Assembly: GCF_037911585.1 (NCBI RefSeq) | Contig: NZ_JBAJNS010000001.1 | Coordinates: 3,094,001 to 3,158,000 of the forward strand | Reading direction: 5' to 3' | DNA from: Streptomyces sp. GSL17-111 | Lineage (GTDB): Bacteria > Actinomycetota > Actinomycetes > Streptomycetales > Streptomycetaceae | DNA: 64,000 bases | In this document: positions 63,240 through 64,000 of the stretch, piece by piece | Position numbering within the stretch: position 1 is the first letter of the stretch | Layout: the number at the start of each line of letters is the position of its first letter | Made by a program: the position numbers and the translations under genes | Notes under the pieces: generated by a model | What the model was told of the DNA's origin: nothing | What the model saw: only the letters and a program-made list of their open reading frames with translations | Database searches by the model: none

Positions 63240-64000
63240 GTCCGCTGACCGCCGTGTTCGTCACCGTCCTGCTGCTCATCGCCAGCGGCTTCTTCGTGGC
63301 CGCCGAGTTCGCCCTCGTCGCCGCGAAGCACCACCGCATGGAGCACTACGCCGACCAGGGCCGACGGGGGGCGAAGGCGGCGCTGGCGGGCATGCAGGAG
63401 CTGTCGTTGATGCTCGCGGGCGCCCAGCTCGGCATCACCGTCTGCACGCTGGGCCTCGGCAGCATCTCCAAGCCGGCGATCTCCCACCGCGTCGAGCCGC
63501 TGCTGGAATCGTGGGGCCTGCCCGGCGGGCTGTCGTACGGCATCGCCTTCGTCTTCGCGATGGCCATCGTCGTCTTCCTCCACATGGTGATCGGTGAGAT
63601 GGCGCCCAAGTCCTGGGCCATCGCCCACCCGGAGAGCTCCGCGATGCTGCTGGCTCCGGCCTTCCGCGGGGTCACGCTGCTCGTCCGGCCGCTCATCTGG
63701 GTGCTGAACAAGATCAGCAACGGTCTGGTGAGGCTGTGCCGGGTGACGCCGCGCGAGGAGCTGACGTCCGTCCACAACCGGGAGCAGCTGGCGCACCTGA
63801 TCACCGAGTCCCAGCGTCTCGGCCTCATCAGCCAGGACGACTCCGGCCTGCTCAAGCGGAGCCTGACCGCCCCCCAGGAGCGCGTCGGGACGCTGATGGT
63901 CCCGGCCGACCGGATCGACGCCGTCCCGGCCGACGCCGACGCCGACGCCGTCCTCGCCACCGCGTCCGCGCACGACCGCACGCGCCTCCTGGTCCGCGAC
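63236..64000 (+). CDS. CNNM/CorC-type membrane protein with CBS domains, 2 (partial)
   Basis: The first 255 residues before the window end. The CNNM domain is complete (FFVAAEFALVAAKHHRME, then GEMAPKSWAIAHP) and the first CBS domain begins at VGTLMVPADRIDAVPAD. Residues DADADA near the end come from a short GCCGACGCC-type repeat. It is co-transcribed with its paralogue; the two probably form a heteromer. Confidence 0.9.
   Translation, partial: MSPLTAVFVTVLLLIASGFFVAAEFALVAAKHHRMEHYADQGRRGAKAALAGMQELSLMLAGAQLGITVCTLGLGSISKPAISHRVEPLLESWGLPGGLSYGIAFVFAMAIVVFLHMVIGEMAPKSWAIAHPESSAMLLAPAFRGVTLLVRPLIWVLNKISNGLVRLCRVTPREELTSVHNREQLAHLITESQRLGLISQDDSGLLKRSLTAPQERVGTLMVPADRIDAVPADADADAVLATASAHDRTRLLVRD

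Overview
This is about 64 kb of very GC-rich chromosomal DNA from a Streptomyces or a close relative. The evidence is extreme third-position G/C, many GTG starts with ATGA/GTGA overlaps, and signature genes: bldC, a short Lsr2-family protein beside purS, valine dehydrogenase, DUF3073 and DUF3151 proteins, and a large HrpA. A 14-bp core identical to the Streptomyces parS consensus at 1174-1187 suggests the window lies in the origin-proximal core of the chromosome.

Layout. 1-7.2 kb: the end of an aldose epimerase gene, pyrE, fba, a DUF3151 gene, a three-gene tryptophan-to-anthranilate operon (kynA, kynU, an alpha/beta-hydrolase formamidase) and purA. 7.3-15.2 kb: a degenerate diacylglycerol-kinase-like protein, a MarR-like regulator divergent from an ABC exporter, a His-rich secreted protein coupled to a class F sortase, and an aminotransferase/GntR pair. 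15.2-23 kb: purC and purD on the minus strand with a dimethylformamidase-like protein and an M48-like membrane protein lacking HExxH between them, then a SLATT-type membrane protein. 23.1-27.4 kb: a two-component/ABC cassette bracketed by two identical tRNA-Gly(GCC) genes, followed by a tRNA-Gly(UCC) with abnormal D and T loops. 27.6-36 kb: lsrL divergent from purS-purQ-purL, then purF and purM. Together with purA, purC and purD this makes seven purine-pathway loci in the window. 36-46 kb: DUF3073, vdh, bldC, tRNA-Asp, hrpA. 46.4-47.1 kb: a Doc/ribbon-helix-helix toxin-antitoxin pair. 47.4-54.1 kb: a Glu-Asp-Phe tRNA cluster, a metallophosphoesterase, a minizincin, paired fluoride channels, a lipoprotein, a DEAD-box RNA helicase and tRNA-Lys.

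54.1-59.2 kb is an accessory island next to the tRNA-Lys 3' end, visibly less GC-rich than its surroundings. It carries an overlapping pair: an OLD-family ATPase with a TOPRIM nuclease, and a UvrD-type helicase. This is the architecture of the Gabija anti-phage system. The helicase gene has a TTA leucine codon, so its translation may depend on the developmental tRNA bldA. A decayed IS5-family insertion sequence abuts the promoter side. 59.3-64 kb returns to ordinary core sequence: a GNAT, a PycTM-like two-TM protein, a BlaI/M56 pair with a palindromic operator, and two CNNM/CBS membrane proteins, the second cut by the window end.

The signals I rate highest are the Gabija-like island with its TTA codon, and the tRNA-Gly(UCC) that lacks both the D-loop GG and the T-loop TTC. 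The latter resembles the non-ribosomal glycyl-tRNAs that feed peptidoglycan cross-bridges in staphylococci. All starts, promoters and terminators are read by eye; nothing was computed or searched.
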